Assembly (NCBI RefSeq): GCF_964340395.1
Contig: NC_135561.1
Location: forward strand, 19,995,240 to 20,059,239
Reading direction: 5' to 3'
DNA from: Glandiceps talaboti
Lineage: Eukaryota; Hemichordata; Enteropneusta; Spengelidae
Length of the DNA stretch: 64,000 nucleotides
The position numbers were made by a program, and so were the translations under genes. A model generated the notes under the pieces. That model saw only the letters and a program-made list of their open reading frames with translations, did not search any database and was not told the origin of the DNA. Position 1 is the stretch's first letter. Every line of letters begins with the position of its first letter. This document shows, one piece after another, positions 23,301 to 34,661 of the stretch.

Positions 23301-24887
23301 AGTTATTGAAATGCAGCCATAAGTATCTATTTCTTGCCAGTAATTTCTTCTAAATCATGTCGTGTTCAGTCACATAGAAGTGAAGTGAGGGGGTCTGTAC
23401 CTTCCATGAAGACTTGCTAGGTTTTTTAGTTTGAACAGGCAAGCAGAACAGTTTGCAACTCGTGACCACTAGTTCTACTTTAGTAAATGCAGTCTCCTAA
23501 TTCAATTAAATTTGGTACATACTTCAAACATAACTAATTGTATATGTTCTGTTGCATTCAAACAATTATTGTATGTAGGAACAAAATCTCTAAAGACTTT
23601 GCCCTTATGGAAGGCATTCAGTTTAAATGTACTTGGTATTCTGTTCAATTCAGTTCATATTAATGTTTTCTTTGTTTACAGATCTTACCCATGAAGAACT
23701 AATATGACCAGAATTGAAGAGGATTATGCTATTCTATAGAAGAAAGTTATCAAACAAGAAGACATAAGTAAGTGTGAAATATTGCAATCTTTTCAAAGTT
23801 AGTTTTAATAACCCTGACGCCTTGATCTTGATGCCTATGTTCAAAGTGAAAAAAACAAAATTATTCAAAGTGTGGATGTACACCTCTGACATCCAATGGC
23901 CTTCGTGCTTTAGTAATGTTTTCTTTGTTTTAAGGTCACATCCATGAAGAACTAATTTGACCAGAATTGAAGAAAGTTATCAAACAAGAAGCCGACCATA
24001 GGTAAGTTTCTAATTTTGCAATTTCATCAATGTTTGTTTTAATAACTCAGACCATTGATCTTTATCACAATGTCTAAAGTGAAATTGCCCAAATTATAAA
24101 GTGGGGGGTGTACACTTCTGAGATCCATGGACGACTTTCAACCAAATCTAGCACAAATGTTGTATACAGTACTACTCAGTAGTCCACATATGCATGTAAT
24201 TATGTTTCATGGCCTTTACAATATGAGCCGAATGGCAGCCGTATTTGTTGGTGAAATCAGAATATTGACCTGATAGAGGGATAGTTATGTTTTTGACCAA
24301 GACTTGTTAATAATGTGTTTCCTTGTTTTTAGACCATGCCCATGCTGCTAGGAAAATGTATTGTCACAATTTATGACTTCAAAGCTGTCGAAAAAAGTTA
24401 TTATCAGAGAAAGAAGAGAAAAGTAAGTATTTTATTGAGCAGTTAGTAATAATCTTCATATTTTATGTACTTGTCAGTCAAAAGGATATTGTTTTCTTGA
24501 TAGGTGTTTTATTGAGGTTTGTGTTGAGGGAAAATCATGGGTTAAGAATCCTACAATGTGTTCTATATTTATCTGAATTCACCATTGTTGGATCAGCATA
24601 CCTGTAAATAAACAAATACCTGTGTTCATCATTCTACATCTGATGATTTTAGGACCATTTCAGTTGAATGTGGTTGATATAAAAGTCTGATAGGTAATTT
24701 ACTCAGAATTACAGATGGAAGTTCCTGACATGGGATCATATAAAAAGATGAGAACAAGTGTTTATGAGTTGTATTTCAGTTCTGTTCAGTTCATAAAACA
24801 TGTTTCTCGAGTATTTCAGATCATACTTGTACGTCAGAAATTTGTATTACTGGAATTCAAGAAGAAATCTGAAGGAAACAGGATGAA
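20320..24887 (+). other. Array of eleven exon-like cassettes (decayed or non-coding)
   Basis: Eleven short segments are each bordered by a good acceptor (usually t-rich then cag or tag) and a donor, mostly gtaagt: 20320-20367 (GC donor), 21573-21617, 21830-21903, 21974-22032, 22591-22675, 22890-22957, 23025-23069, 23682-23767, 23935-24001, 24333-24422, 24820-24887. They form three related types: alpha (20320, 21830, 22890), beta (21974, 23025) and gamma (22591, 23682, 23935, 24333, 24820, probably 21573). The order gamma-alpha-beta occurs twice with a period near 1.05 kb, so a three-exon module was tandemly duplicated, flanking intron sequence included. Several cassettes are open in one frame, for example 22591 with about 27 codons rich in Lys and Glu. 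Homologous copies carry stops or shifts in the same frame (23025, 23682, 23935) and phases do not chain. This fits a non-coding spliced RNA or an expanded gene that has decayed. Confidence 0.5.
20398..21545 (+). mobile_element. 'Palindrome-head' element, copy D, split by a ~550-bp insert
   Basis: 20398-20427 is a perfect version of the palindrome: 13-bp arms around TGAG. The element is recognisable to about 20483, then again from about 21035 ('gagcagattgggctgaaat', as at 13397) to 21545. The intervening ~550 bases are unrelated to the element. Part of that insert (about 20490-20570) matches 23510-23620 in reverse orientation around 'gccttcc(g/a)taagggcaaag'. Confidence 0.65.
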
Positions 24888-25056
24888 GTAAGTTTGACAT
24901 CTTGCCATCAGTTGAATTATTGTCTATATTCAACCTGAAAATAACCCAAAGCTCACTGCCTGTATTGAATAGAGTAGCCAGCTGTTGGTCAAGACATTGG
25001 CTATGGACCAGATAAGAGCTTGCAAAGAAGTGTGTTAATCTTTAAAGTTTTATTAG

Positions 25057-25669
25057 TCCCTGCCAGACGAAGTCGGGGACGGGGACTTATGGACTTGAAG
25101 ATGCCTTGACCGATTTTTTTTCAAACTTGGTACAAGGGCAACATACTATGGCATACATATGCAGCCATTTTGTTTGTGAATTTTCCCTGTCCAAAGCCAT
25201 AATTCAGACATGCTTGAACAGATCTCATTCAAAGTTGGTATTAGGACAGTGTTCTGTGACATACATGTGCATATTCATTGTTGTTGTGCTGCGATCCAAA
25301 ATGGCTGCCTGGCCGCCATTTCTTTTGTGAATTTTCCATGTCCAAAGCCATAGTGAAGACATGCTTGAACAGTTCCCCCCCCCTTCCCCCTCCCCCTGAC
25401 CCATCCTTTATTGTTGAATGGTTTATTCCATGACGTCATCTTGAAGAGTAGGCATGTCCCATGTCCAACAAGGAGACACAACATGAATAGGCATGTTCCA
25501 TGTCCAACGAGCAGACACAACATTTCTGTCTGATTTAGGTTCACAAGTGTTGTTGCGTGATCAGAGTAGTGATATCAAAAACAACCATATGAGGCCAACC
25601 AACATCAACCAGGTTTGAATATGACAACATAAACTGCCAGTTCCTTACAACCCAATCATAGCGGGGAGT
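25057..25669 (+). mobile_element. Short-TIR element, copy 2 (0.61 kb)
   Basis: Same order of landmarks as copy 1 at 11796-12732, but with fewer internal 151-bp units. The left end reads agtccctgcc and the right end agcggggagt, so the inverted ends have diverged. The run of C at 25374-25396 also occurs in copy 1 (12474-12485). Confidence 0.65.
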
Positions 25670-25805
25670 TTGTCATTCTCAATGACTTGATGGAACGTCT
25701 GTCCATTTACATCTTTGTATTTATTATTTGTAATTTGCAAATAATATTTTCATGAGCTTTACCCTGAATTAATATTGAATTGTATCAATGATTTTTCAAT
25801 TGCAG

Positions 25806-25979
25806 GAATCAACAAACTCTCATGAGCACTTTGAATGCACTGCACTTAAAGAACTGTACCAAAGATTGTACATAGGTGTACGTATTCATAGACATCTGAT
25901 TCATCACCATGAAAACATGTCACTGTCAACATGTATGCCAGCCTGGAGGGGAGCCATAGGAATGTACCATGCTAGATAG
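25806..25979 (+). CDS. Possible terminal coding exon, unidentified
   Basis: After an acceptor 'tttttcaattgcag' (ends 25805) the frame stays open for 57 codons to TAG at 25977-25979. The product is His-rich (HRHLIHHHEN) and not one I recognise. It could be the last exon of the transcript carrying the upstream cassette array, but the phase cannot be checked because the cassettes do not keep a frame. Confidence 0.25.
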   Translation, partial: ESTNSHEHFECTALKELYQRLYIGVRIHRHLIHHHENMSLSTCMPAWRGAIGMYHAR

Positions 25980-26640
25980 TATCAATGACACTAAACCATG
26001 ACTTTGACCTTCATATTCAAGGTCAGCTAGCAATTTACTCCACACTGTTAATATTTTGTACAGACAAATTTAAGTGTATATTGTAAACATACCTTTTAGA
26101 TGAGCTTTCTGTGTAAAAACTGACCTTTGCCCATGACTGTCAGGATATTATAAACTTAATTACCATCAACTTGAACACACAGATTTTGGACACTGATTAA
26201 CATCACATTCCTGCAGTTAATTTTGGGCTATTGTCCTTGAACATAATAGAAAACTAGTTTGTTTTTATCACAAGGCCAGTTGGTAGGTAATGGTAATACT
26301 TTGGTGTAATGATAAATTTAGATTCACTGTGAAATGATCAGATATCTGGTATGTAATCCTCTTTCTCCCAACTAGTAGTTAGTTGTGTACAAACAAATAC
26401 CCTACAGCCACTGGGAGAAAGAGGATTAAATTCATCTGAAAATTGAAATATTTGATTAAATGGTTACTTTAGAACCAGCTGATTAGTATACAGTTGGTAG
26501 GGAACTATTTACATCAGAAAATTGTGAAATTTAAGTAACATGATACAAATCTTTATTGTACTTCAAATGATAGACTTCGTTGCTGTAGTCTTAATTTGTG
26601 CAAGCTTTGATCACTCCTGACCAACCTAAATCTTCTTTAT
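25980..26640. other. No gene seen apart from a small foldback
   Basis: AT-rich; the only structure is the 26354-26428 hairpin listed separately. Confidence 0.45.
26354..26428. mobile_element. 75-bp foldback with perfect 17-bp arms
   Basis: TAATCCTCTTTCTCCCA (26354-26370) and its exact reverse complement (26412-26428) enclose a 41-base loop. A perfect stem of this length suggests a recent miniature element or one under constraint. Confidence 0.6.
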
Positions 26641-26725
26641 GTAACCTTAACCTGAACTATAACCTTTAACCTATAACCTTACCCTAACATTAACACTAAC
26701 ACTAACACTAACATTAATCCCAACT
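26641..26725. repeat. Degenerate telomere-like repeat
   Basis: Irregular repeats of CCTAAC / CACTAA / ACCTTAAC type, including one 'accctaac'. Resembles a worn interstitial (CCCTAA)n tract. Confidence 0.4.
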
Positions 26726-27019
26726 AATATACAGTATAATAAGAGTAACTCTAACTATCTTTCAGTGGTCGCTAAGTTTGTGCAAAGAAACAAGGCAATG
26801 AGTCTAGTATTTGTAGTACAATGATAATTGTGGGATTTACTGAACAACACTTTGGGGAGTCACACAGGTTGTATGTTTGTTTACCCTTCATATCACAATT
26901 GTGGTTTTTTCACATGGGTGGGTTGTTTATTTTTGGTTGCTTAAACTTTACAATACCCTTTGTATTACCACTGCCTTTCTTCATACAAAGTATTTGAAAA
27001 GAATGTCCATGTACTTTTT

Positions 27020-28890
27020 ATTTAGGGAAGAGAGAAATATTTTATTTAGGGGATGGATGTACTTTATATTTAGGGGAGAGAAATATTTTGTTTAGGGGAT
27101 GGACGTACTTTTTATTAAGGGGAGAGAAATATTTTATTTACGGGATGGACATACTTTATATTAAGGGGAGAGAATTATTTTATTTAGGGGATGGACATAC
27201 TTTATATTAAGGGGATGGATGTACTTTTTATTAAAGGGAGAGAAATATTTTATTAAGGGGGTGGGTGTACTTTTTATTAAGGGGAGAGAATTATTTTATT
27301 TAGGGGATGGACATACTTTATATTAAGGGGATGGATGTACTTTTTATTAAAGGGAGAGAAATATTTTATTAAGGGGGTGGGTGTACTTTTTATTAAGGGG
27401 AGAGAAATATTTTATTTAGGGGATGGACGTACTTTATATTAAGGGGATGGATGTACTTTTTATTAAGGGGAGAGAATTATTTTATTTAGGGGATGGATGT
27501 ACTTTTTATTAAAGGGAGAGAAATATTTTATTAAGGGGATGGATGTACTTTTTATCTAGGGGAGAGAAATGTTTTATTTAGGGGATGGATGTACTTTTTA
27601 TTTAGGGGAGAGAAATATTTTATTTAGGGGATGGATGTACTTTTTTATTTATTTAGGGGATGGATGTACTTTTTATTATATAAAAGGGAGAGAAATATTT
27701 TATTAAGGGGATGGATGTACTTTTTATTAAGGGGAGAGAAATATTTTATTTAGGGGATGGACATACTTTATATTAAGGGGATGGATGTATTTTTTATTAA
27801 CAGGAGAGAATTATTCTATTTAGGGGATGGATGTACTTTTTATCAAAGGGAGAGAAATATTTTATTAAGGGGGTGGGTGTACTTTTTATTAAGGGGAGAG
27901 AAATATTTTATTTAGGGGATGGACGTACTTTATATTAAGGGGATGGATGTACTTTTTATTAAGGGGAGAGAATTATTTTATTCAGGGGATGGATGTACTT
28001 TTTAGCTAGGGGATGGATGTACTTTTTATCTAGGGGAGAGAAATATTTTATTCAGGGGATGGATGTACTTTTTATTTAGGGGAGAGAAATGTTTTATTTA
28101 GGGGATGGATGTACTTTTTAGCTAGGGGATGGATGTACTTTTTATTTATGGGAGAGAAATATTTTATTTAGGGGATGGACATACTTTATATTAAGGGGAT
28201 GGATGTACTTTTTATTAAGAGGAGAGAATTATTCTATTTAGGGGATGGATGTACTTTTTATTAAAGGGAGAGAAATATTTTATTAAGGGGGTGGATGTAC
28301 TTTATATTAAGGGGATGGATGTACTTTTTATTAAGAGGAGAGAATTATTCTATTTAGGGGATGGATGTACTTTTTATTAAAGGGAGAGAAATATTTTATT
28401 AAGGGGGTGGATGTACTTTTTATTAAGGGGAGAGAATTATTTTATTTAGGGGATGGATGTACTTTTTAGCTAGGGGATGGATGTACTATTTATCTAGGGG
28501 AGAGAAATATTTTATTCAGGGGATGGATGTACTTTTTATTTAGGGGAGATAAATATTTTATTTAGGGGATGGATGTACTTTTTTATTTATTTAGGGGATG
28601 GATGTACTTTTTATTAAAGGGAGAGAAATATTTTATTAAGGGGAGAGAAATATTTTATTTAGGGGATGGACATACTTTATATTAAGGGGATGGATGTACT
28701 TTTTATTTAGGGGATGGATGCGCTTTATATTTAGGGGAGAGATATTTTATTTAGGGGATGGATGTACTTTTGTATTTAGGGATGGATGTACTTTTTATTA
28801 AGGGGAGAGAAATATGTTATTTAGGGGATGGATGTACTTTATATTAAGGGGAGAGAAATATTTTATTTAGGGGATGGATGTACTTTATGT
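27020..28890. repeat. G-rich minisatellite, ~47-bp composite unit
   Basis: Two alternating half-units of about 23-25 bases, 'ggggatggatgtactttt' and 'ggggagagaaatatttt', joined by 'tattta' or 'tattaa'. Roughly forty composite units over 1.87 kb, with frequent loss or doubling of one half-unit and variants such as GGGGGTGG. All G runs are on the + strand. Confidence 0.9.
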
Positions 28891-29266
28891 ATGCAAGTAC
28901 GATAAATGCCTACGCTTTTCCAGAGTTTTAAAATATTTTTTTATCTCTGGTTTTTAGTGCGGGGCCAAGTTTGGGTTAGCAATGCCTAAGTAACCCTGTT
29001 GTTATAGAAATTGTAATGTAACCACTTTTGTATGGATTATTGTATTGTACTTGCATGTAGAGTATTTTAGAAAAGTCTGATATTAAAACAATATGATTGC
29101 AGCTTGTCAGTAATGTCTGTTTGTGTGTGTGTGTGTGAAGCCCATGAGTGTAAGTAAACGCAATAGATTACTTTGGTGAGACCACTTTTGACAAGCTTAG
29201 AAAGACACAAACTAAAACTATCATAATAATTGTATATATTATGACATGTCATATCTATGTCCATAG
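28891..29266. other. No gene seen
   Basis: AT-rich; an ATTAAA near 29082 could act as a poly(A) signal but no upstream exon supports it. Confidence 0.35.
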
Positions 29267-29562
29267 CTTAATTTGATCTAGTCAATCTATGAATGGACAT
29301 TGATATGATTACACGCACAATACAGTGTATGGATAAATCACATACAACTTTTTGATTCAGTGTGGACTCCATGTTTATGTGGTAAAGACTCAGTGTTGAC
29401 ACTATCTTCAGTACAACATGGCTAGTGATGTTACCCCAGGCCGTAAAAACTGATCACTCCCTTAACTTGATCTAGTAAATCTATGAATGGACGTTGATAT
29501 GACTACACACACAACACAATGTATGTATCAATCATACAACTTTTGATTCAGTGTGGACTTCA
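29267..29562. repeat. Tandem duplication, ~194-bp period
   Basis: About 100 bases beginning 'cttaatttgatctagtcaat' (29267) recur from 29461 with some 15% differences; shared phrases include 'tctatgaatggac' and 'gattcagtgtggact'. Confidence 0.7.
29437..29464 (-). mobile_element. Dispersed end motif (copy 1, - strand)
   Basis: On the - strand it reads 'aagggagtgatcagtttt' followed by tacggcc. The same motif, on the + strand, starts at 43192. Likely the conserved end of a transposon family that also carries C-rich tracts. Confidence 0.4.
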
Positions 29563-29699
29563 AGTGTGCATGGTAAAGACTCTGAGTTGACGCTATCATT
29601 ACAATGAGGTTTCAACTCTAACACAACACTATCATCATTACAATGTGGGTTCATCACTAAGACAACACTACCATGTATAATGTGTATACATGTATATGT

Positions 29700-30310
29700 A
29701 ATAAACTACAACAAAAATTGTTTTTGTTTCTGTCCAACTTAATCTTGTCAAATGTATGGGTGCTACACTTGCAATATAGTCACTGTACACTCAAAATTTT
29801 CATTTTTGTCTGAATTTGCACATTTTGGAATATATAATTAGTTTGTTTGTAAACTGCCCGCCCTCCTTGGTTTTCCCATCTCAGGTTGACGTCAAACACA
29901 GAATTTAATTTGTGCAGCCTAACATCTTTTCAGTTCCCAAAGAGCACCACCTAGAGGAGAATATTATATTGGGTGCCATGTGCGTGTCGCATCAATGCGT
30001 TCACCCTCATAACTGGTATGCACCAATTGATTTCAGCCAAACTTGACACAAAGGTATTATACTATGTGATTCATGTGTACATCATTTTTTTCAACTGATA
30101 AATTATGGCCGAATGGTGACTATATATTTGTAAAAGATCATAATATGCATTATAACCTTGGAGATGTAATGTCGCAACACTTTTCAAGTGCCTATGCCCA
30201 TATTATCTAATAGTGAACCTTCTATTAAAATATTTTTACAACATAAGTTGAAATGTTGTTGGACATGGAAAAGAACACATGGCCCAGACTTGGTGATTGG
30301 GACTTGATCG
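29700..30310. other. No gene seen
   Basis: AT-rich. The segment 29995-30180 resembles parts of 22150-22470 and 23200-23370 ('gccgaatgg', 'cacaaaggt'), so it belongs to another old dispersed repeat. Confidence 0.4.
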
Positions 30311-30545
30311 CACCACTGCCACCACATTGACAGTTTTAAAGGCAAATGGTTGTTTCCCACTACTATAGAAATGTTTGTGATGACAGTGCATTAATCAATT
30401 CTCGTGTTTGGATCTAATTGACTGAGCTGAGGGAAGGCTAAAACTGCCAAAGACTAAATGGGCACATTCCGTACATTGTCAGGACCGAGTCAACATTATC
30501 TCTACTCCAGAACATTATCCTTAATATTAAATATAATATCTTATC
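30311..30545 (+). mobile_element. SINE-family body, copy 1
   Basis: Shares with 34662-34910 the ordered phrases 'ccaccaca', 'ggttgtttcccactact', 'tgccaaagact', 'gtcaggac' and 'ccag/cca-aacattat'. No tRNA head is present in this copy. Confidence 0.6.
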
Positions 30546-31047
30546 TACCACACAGCGTATATACAATATTAACATCTAGTTGAAATCAATCAATATGGCT
30601 GCCATATTGAAGATCATTGAATCCTTTAATACCCTTTTTTGCTCTATGTACAGTTTCCCATTTATAGACAATATCATTTTAAAAAGTAAATGAATATCTC
30701 ATGTTGAAGGGATTTCATGAGTGCACATCAATTTGAAACTGTATATTTATGTATTTATGTCTACAGGATTACCATTTACAGACATTTCAAAAGATTAAAA
30801 CATATTCAATATATTATGATAATTAAAAAAAAAAGATAAAATTACCAAAGTTCCATTACATTCACAAATCAATTGTATTTCATTTAGGACATTTTTTCTA
30901 AAATTACTGGACTGGAAAATATGTCATTGTTTTGCAAGATTTTGATTAGATTGAAGTCCTACATAAAAACGTAGAATTAAAGTAAGCCACTTTAAAAATG
31001 TAGTGATTCCTGGAAAGAACTCCACTGGTGATATGTACACTAATTAA
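30546..31047. other. No gene seen
   Basis: AT-rich, with an A-rich run near 30827-30840. Confidence 0.45.
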
Positions 31048-31607
31048 GAGATACAGTTGGTCGAAGAATGTAGTAGGTAGTTATAGCGCAGCTTGAGACA
31101 AGCTAAGAGATACAGTTGGTAGAACATTGTAGTAGGTAGTTGTAGCACAGCTTGAGACAGACTAAGAGATACAGTTGGTAGAACATTGTAGTAGGTAGTT
31201 GTAGCACAGCTTGAGACAGACTAAGAGATACAGTTGGTGGAACATTGTAGTAGGTAGTTGTAGCACAGCTTGAGACAGACTAAGAGATACAGTTGGTGGA
31301 ACATTGTAGTAGGTAGTTGTACAACAGCTTGAGAAAGGCTAAGAGATACAGTTGGTGGAACATTGTAGTAGATAGTTGTAGCACAGCTTGAGGCAGGCTA
31401 AGAGATACAGTTGGTGGAACATTGTTGTAGGTAGTTGTAGCAGCGCGAGACAGGCTAAGAGATACAGTTGGTGGAACATTGCAGTAGGTAGTTGTAGCAC
31501 AGCTTGAGGCAGGCTAAGAGATACAGTTGGTGGAACATTGTAGTAGGTAGTTGTAGCACAGCTTGAGGCAGGCTAAGAGATACAGTTGGTGGAACATTGT
31601 ACTGTAA
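31048..31607. repeat. 59-bp tandem repeat, ~9.5 copies
   Basis: 'gagatacagttggt' starts at 31048, 31107, 31166 and every ~59 bases after. Central copies are nearly identical; the first and one near 31440 (shortened) are the most diverged. Not CRISPR: there are no unique spacers. Confidence 0.9.
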
Positions 31608-31974
31608 CTAGTTTTCTATTATGACATAATTTCTCAAATTATGTGAAAAGATATCACTGTTAATTAGCATAAGCTTACTACATAAAGTGACTAAATGATG
31701 AATAGACATTAGATATATCATCAAAATCTTATCTAAAATAGTTACAAGTTACTGTATTGCTACTCAGTCAAAAATGTCATGTAGCCACTCTTGGACTATA
31801 GAGGGCACTGTACAAGTCTGCGGAACGGCGTAAAAGAGTGGTTTAAACATTAGGCTTTGCTTTGAATACTAAAATACTGAGAAAGATTATTGTAATGGAC
31901 GCTTGCTCTTTTGACATGGGACGAGTTTCCAAAATAACGGTATTTGGGAAATTTATGCTGGACTATTTGTGATT
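31608..31974. other. No gene seen
   Basis: AT-rich spacer between the 59-bp repeat and the reverse-transcriptase fragment. Confidence 0.45.
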
Positions 31975-32450
31975 AAAAACTTCTGATGGGGTGACCAAAC
32001 TTGTGGACAGTATTGTAGTTGACTCCGTACAAGCGATTTATATAAATGATACAAGAACGGTCATGAAAATACTTGCAGGTACGCTTTATCAAACCAACTA
32101 GCTTGTACGCTTTTTTCACGATGCCCTGAATATGTAACTCCCAGCTTAAATTAGTTGAGAAGATAATGCCAAGATCTTTGACTTGATTTACGTACACAGT
32201 CGACTTTGATGCTGTTAATTAATCGTATATTTACAACTTTGTAACTTAGATCACTGCGTTTGCTTGCATGAAGTGAGAAGCAGAGACAATTTAGGTAAAG
32301 GCAGATGAAAGTCTTCTTCCTTCTAAAAGTAATCACATTACATTTCTTCAAATTAAGTTTTAGGTGCCACATATTGGACAAAAGTGGAAATGACAGGAAA
32401 GTACATGAGAACATTGACAATGACAGGCCAATTTGTATCCCAGCCATAAA
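31975..32450 (-). pseudogene. Degraded non-LTR reverse transcriptase, C-terminal part
   Basis: Read on the - strand: WHLKLNLKKCNVITF (the thumb-region signature after the catalytic palm), then VKDLGIIFSTNLSW...HI, VKKAYKLVGLIKRTC, and in a shifted frame LVRSQLQYCPQVWSPHQ. This order is typical of the CR1/Jockey group of non-LTR retrotransposons. At least two frameshifts separate the pieces; the catalytic FADD-type box and everything upstream are absent. A dead fragment. Confidence 0.8.
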
Positions 32451-32569
32451 TTACGGATCGGAGCCTTCAGTAATTACAGTTCCAAATCCTACTGCAGTGC
32501 TACCACATCCCACCACTGCCACCATTGTAAAATAATATCATGTCATATGTGAAATTCAGTGAATCAACA

Positions 32570-32945
32570 GTTAGTTGTGGTGTGAGGAGAGGAACGGGTC
32601 TCAAAGTAGTACAGGGGAACAGCGTGGTAAGATATTTGGGATAAATGTGATGGAGTGGATATGTTGACCTCGGTCCTGAGGTTGTCAGTTCTGGGCTCAT
32701 CTAGTCTTTGGGAGTTCTAGCCTTCAGCTCAGCCAACTACATCCAAACGCGTGCAATGATTTACTACAAACACAAACTCACAGTGTTGGTACTAGTGGGA
32801 AACAACAAATGCCTTTAAAAACTATCAATTTGGTCCCTCTTTCTACAGAAAAATTCATGTCTCTAATGGGATACGAACCTAGGAACTCATGACTAGTAAT
32901 CTTGAGTTCTAACAACTATGCCACAGGAAGGTACGGTGTTGTTAA
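32570..32945 (-). mobile_element. tRNA-headed SINE, copy 2 (- strand)
   Basis: On the - strand the head has an A box TGGCATAGTTG (32923-32933) and a B box GGTTCGTATCC (32869-32879), about 44 bases apart, as in tRNA-derived pol III promoters. The body then runs through the phrases shared with 30311-30545 and 34662-34910, and a tail near 32580-32640 matches 47090-47170. There is no intact cloverleaf acceptor stem or 3' end, so this is a SINE rather than a tRNA gene. Confidence 0.7.
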
Positions 32946-34035
32946 AAAATGGAATGAAATATTTTGACAGGGTAGGGTCATATTTTAGAGAATAGAAATT
33001 GAGAGAGCGTCACTTTTAGCACAACAGACAAGGGAGAGGGTCACATTATACTCGTTTTGTAGAGACTCGTATGTCACTACATCCAAGGAGCTCTTAGTGT
33101 AGTAGAGGGCGCTCTTGAGATTTCACTAGGCCAGGTCTCCGGTTCTCAAGTTATTTTCCCATGTATACAATGTAGTGTTTAATGGAAACGTCCAGCAGTG
33201 TTTTATTCCTTCTTTTTTATTGGTAAGCTTATTTTATAAATTTCTCTATTTCTTCCTGAATTAGAGAAGTTTGAAATGTCGACAATCCCTCAGATTTAGC
33301 TATTGCAAAATTTCAACACAAAGAGCACGGCCCATAATGTCATACCGATGATCAACGCCAGAGCAACGGCGTTAAATTTCTCTGTATATCTGCCTGTGCA
33401 TGTGCCTATCACTGTTTCTGTCTACCTAACCTCCCGTCTCATTATTTTGTAAGAAATTACAGACCTTGTGAATGCCATTAACACGGGGATAAGAGACGTC
33501 GATCCGTGACTGGCATAAACTGGTGCACATACATTTATTGTGTTTGGACCAAGTACAAGGTATAAAACTCTGTGTCTACAATATCAGATACAAGGTATCA
33601 CGTGATATTGTTTAGACTATCCTGGAAATGAGTAATATTAACACAATGAGTATTAATCATACTTCATACTGAAGAGTAGAACAATTTGGATTACTATTAC
33701 AAAACCTTCAAGTTCACTTTTGCCCCAAAGTGTAATAGGTGAAGCAATGATCGTGAACAGTCAAATACTTACATGACATGTCCTGTAACTAGTGTGGAAG
33801 GTAATGTATGTGTGTATATTTGCATAAATAGTAGTTACATTATTTCAAATGCTAAGGCTTCAGCCTAGCGCAAAAATAATTTACATTACAGTATACAAAA
33901 AAAAGTGAATATCACTCTTCCAATAATTTAAGGGAAAAAGAAGGCACGGGAGAACATATACAGTACATCTATGTTTGCTGAACAAAACTAGTCTGAGTGG
34001 TAAAAGCTTTATGAACAAAAACTGATTGTACTGAA
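32946..34035. other. No gene seen
   Basis: Mostly AT-rich with short GAG-rich phrases; no exon with both splice borders and an open frame was found. Confidence 0.45.
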
Positions 34036-34329
34036 CTACTTCATTCTTACATGCCAGTAAGGAAAAGCATTTTCTTTCGTGGGGTGAACTCTAAATCTTT
34101 GAGGAATGAAATCTAGTCTGGTCCTTGTATATAGGACAAACAGTATGAAATGAGAGTCGTCCTCAACAACTGTAAAACCTTGTCTTTTACAATGTGGACA
34201 CACTGCAAGTTCAACAGGAATAGGTGGACTACAATGACGTCCCATTTCAATTGCTAAATTGTGACTAGAACAAGGGAGCTTAGCATGGTCAAGTTTAAAT
34301 TTTAAGATTTTAACACATGAAAGGTACAA
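34036..34329 (-). pseudogene. C-terminal zinc-knuckle piece of a retrotransposon ORF2
   Basis: An open - strand frame includes NLAIEMGRHCSPPIP, then VCPHC and VEDDSHFILF. The arrangement 'R-x-x-P...C-x2-C...VEDE-x-HF' is the cysteine-rich C-terminus common in ORF2 of LINE-like elements, in which the later Cys-Pro-Leu-Tyr is expected; here it reads VLYTRTR, so at least one ligand is lost. No upstream RT domain is adjacent. Remnant. Confidence 0.6.
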
Positions 34330-34661
34330 TTCAGGTTGGAGCGTTTAGAGTCATTAAGTAAGGCTGACCGTTATTGTTTCTAACAATCTTGTAGTCTTTC
34401 ACAAAAAATTTTGAACGTTTCTCGACGTGAAGTAATATTAAAGAATTACATGTATGTAAGAAACAGGGTTCAGACAAGGTCATATGCCATTGTAGAAATG
34501 GATTTTTTCTTCCATCATATTCCAAAAAACAGTGACCCCCCCCCCCCCCATCCAAACATTTCAAAACAGGATGACCCCTACTGCCAATTTCAAAAACAGG
34601 GTGACCCCCTACTAATCCACCCCCAGGCCGACGAAACTGACCGGTCCCTAAAGTGTACAAC

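Noticed and set aside
31048-31607. CRISPR-like array
   Set aside because: Continuous 59-bp tandem repeat without unique spacers, in animal DNA.
32862-32945. A functional tRNA gene on the - strand
   Set aside because: A and B boxes are present but no matching acceptor stem is seen, and the sequence continues into a dispersed SINE body.
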